Below are positions 4,741 to 5,243 of a stretch of DNA of 5,243 bases, one piece after another. The first letter of the stretch is position 1, and each line of letters opens with the position of its first letter. Both the position numbers and the translations under genes were made by a program. Source of the DNA: an uncultured Lysobacteraceae bacterium (GTDB lineage Bacteria > Pseudomonadota > Gammaproteobacteria > Xanthomonadales > Rhodanobacteraceae); assembly GCA_946480705.1 (NCBI GenBank), contig CAMLLF010000338.1, forward strand, positions 1 to 5,243. Reading direction: 5' to 3'. The notes under the pieces are model-generated. The model was not told the DNA's origin, ran no database searches, and worked only from the letters and a program-made list of their open reading frames with translations.

Positions 4741-5243
4741 TCACCACGGCAACTCCGCACCGTCCTCGCTCGCGATGAACCGCCCCGCATCGTCCGTGCC
4801 GAGCGCGAGGATGCGATCGAGCAGCAGCGTCGCCGCCGTGTCGACGGCGAGCGGGGCGCCGGCGCCGCCCATGTCGGTCTGTACCCAGCCCGGATGCAGG
4901 CTCGCGACGACGATGCCCTGCGGCGTCAGTTCCGCTGCAAGCAGGCGCGTGGCCATGTTCAGCGCGGCCTTGCTCATCGCGTAGCTCGGTGTCCGGAAGG
5001 TGTCGGTCTGCGCGAGCGAGGCCATCACCGTCGAGACGTTCGCGACGCGCGCGGACTCCGCCTGGGTCAACAGCGCCGTGCAGGCCTGGGTCAGCAGCAG
5101 CGCGCCGGCGGCGTTGACGGTGAAGCTCTCGATCAGCGATTTCGCGGCGACGCTTCCGTAGCGTTCGCCAGACACGAGTACGCCCGCGTTGTTGACGAGC
5201 AGATCGACACGGTCGGTGACGATGCCGGCTTCCGCGACGAAGG
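4741..5243 (-). CDS. Short-chain dehydrogenase/reductase (SDR), N-terminus outside the window
   Basis: 166 C-terminal residues are visible, and the gene continues past the right edge. The first visible residues, RVDLLVNNAGVLV, include the structural NNAG motif (5193-5182). The catalytic Ser follows in VANVSTVMAS, and the active-site Tyr and Lys in SYAMSKAALN (Tyr codon 4983-4981). LHPGWVQTDM then gives the usual PG...T segment after the substrate loop. These make it a classical SDR that should use NAD(P)H for a carbonyl/alcohol conversion in the cytoplasm. The nucleotide-binding TGxxxGIG is off the window. The pattern PGWVQTDMGGAGAPL with a late GRFIASEDGAELPW resembles the C-factor/sniffer-like SDR group, but the substrate cannot be told. 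A GTG at 5175 is an internal codon within the motif, not the start. Confidence 0.9.
   Translation of the reverse strand, partial: FVAEAGIVTDRVDLLVNNAGVLVSGERYGSVAAKSLIESFTVNAAGALLLTQACTALLTQAESARVANVSTVMASLAQTDTFRTPSYAMSKAALNMATRLLAAELTPQGIVVASLHPGWVQTDMGGAGAPLAVDTAATLLLDRILALGTDDAGRFIASEDGAELPW

Overview
The window is GC-rich bacterial chromosomal DNA. The best clue to its origin is an Ax21-type outer-membrane barrel gene. That family is known mainly from Xanthomonas, Stenotrophomonas, Lysobacter and relatives, so I infer a gammaproteobacterium of the order Xanthomonadales (Lysobacterales). No rRNA, tRNA, CRISPR array or intact mobile element is visible.

Layout. (1) 1-106, minus strand: an internal piece of a DusB-type tRNA-dihydrouridine synthase, cut off at about position 102-106. 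(2) 12-977, plus: an XdhC/CoxI-family molybdoenzyme maturation factor whose native N-terminus is replaced by antisense dusB sequence. This junction is either a real rearrangement or a chimeric assembly. (3) 974-1576, plus: a MocA-like cytidylyl/nucleotidyltransferase overlapping xdhC by four bases. (4) 1577-1791: spacer with an inverted repeat, a plausible promoter and a 16-bp operator-like palindrome. (5) 1792-2424, plus: a TetR-family repressor. (6) 2425-2921: about 500 bases without a gene but with a series of inverted repeats. It includes two hairpins whose loops both carry the anti-Shine-Dalgarno word CTCCTCCC, a 26-bp perfect palindrome, and two back-to-back intrinsic terminators. (7) 2922-3470, minus: the Ax21-like protein. 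(8) 3605-4069, minus: TrmL, a tRNA wobble-base 2'-O-methyltransferase. (9) 4180-4662, plus: an exported mono-heme c-type cytochrome, divergent from trmL. (10) 4677-4727: a bidirectional terminator-like hairpin. (11) 4741 to the right edge, minus: the C-terminal part of a short-chain dehydrogenase/reductase.

How the genes work together. XdhC and the MocA-like enzyme form a coherent pair that prepares and inserts molybdenum cofactor for a xanthine dehydrogenase-like hydroxylase, whose structural genes are not in view. The TetR gene appears self-regulated through its operator. The remaining genes are separate transcription units with no evident shared pathway.

The most interesting signal is the structured stretch 2466-2840. 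On the plus strand it looks like a possible small RNA or structured tetR 3' UTR with anti-Shine-Dalgarno loops, ending in a plus-strand terminator. The second is the dusB/xdhC head-on junction at the left edge.
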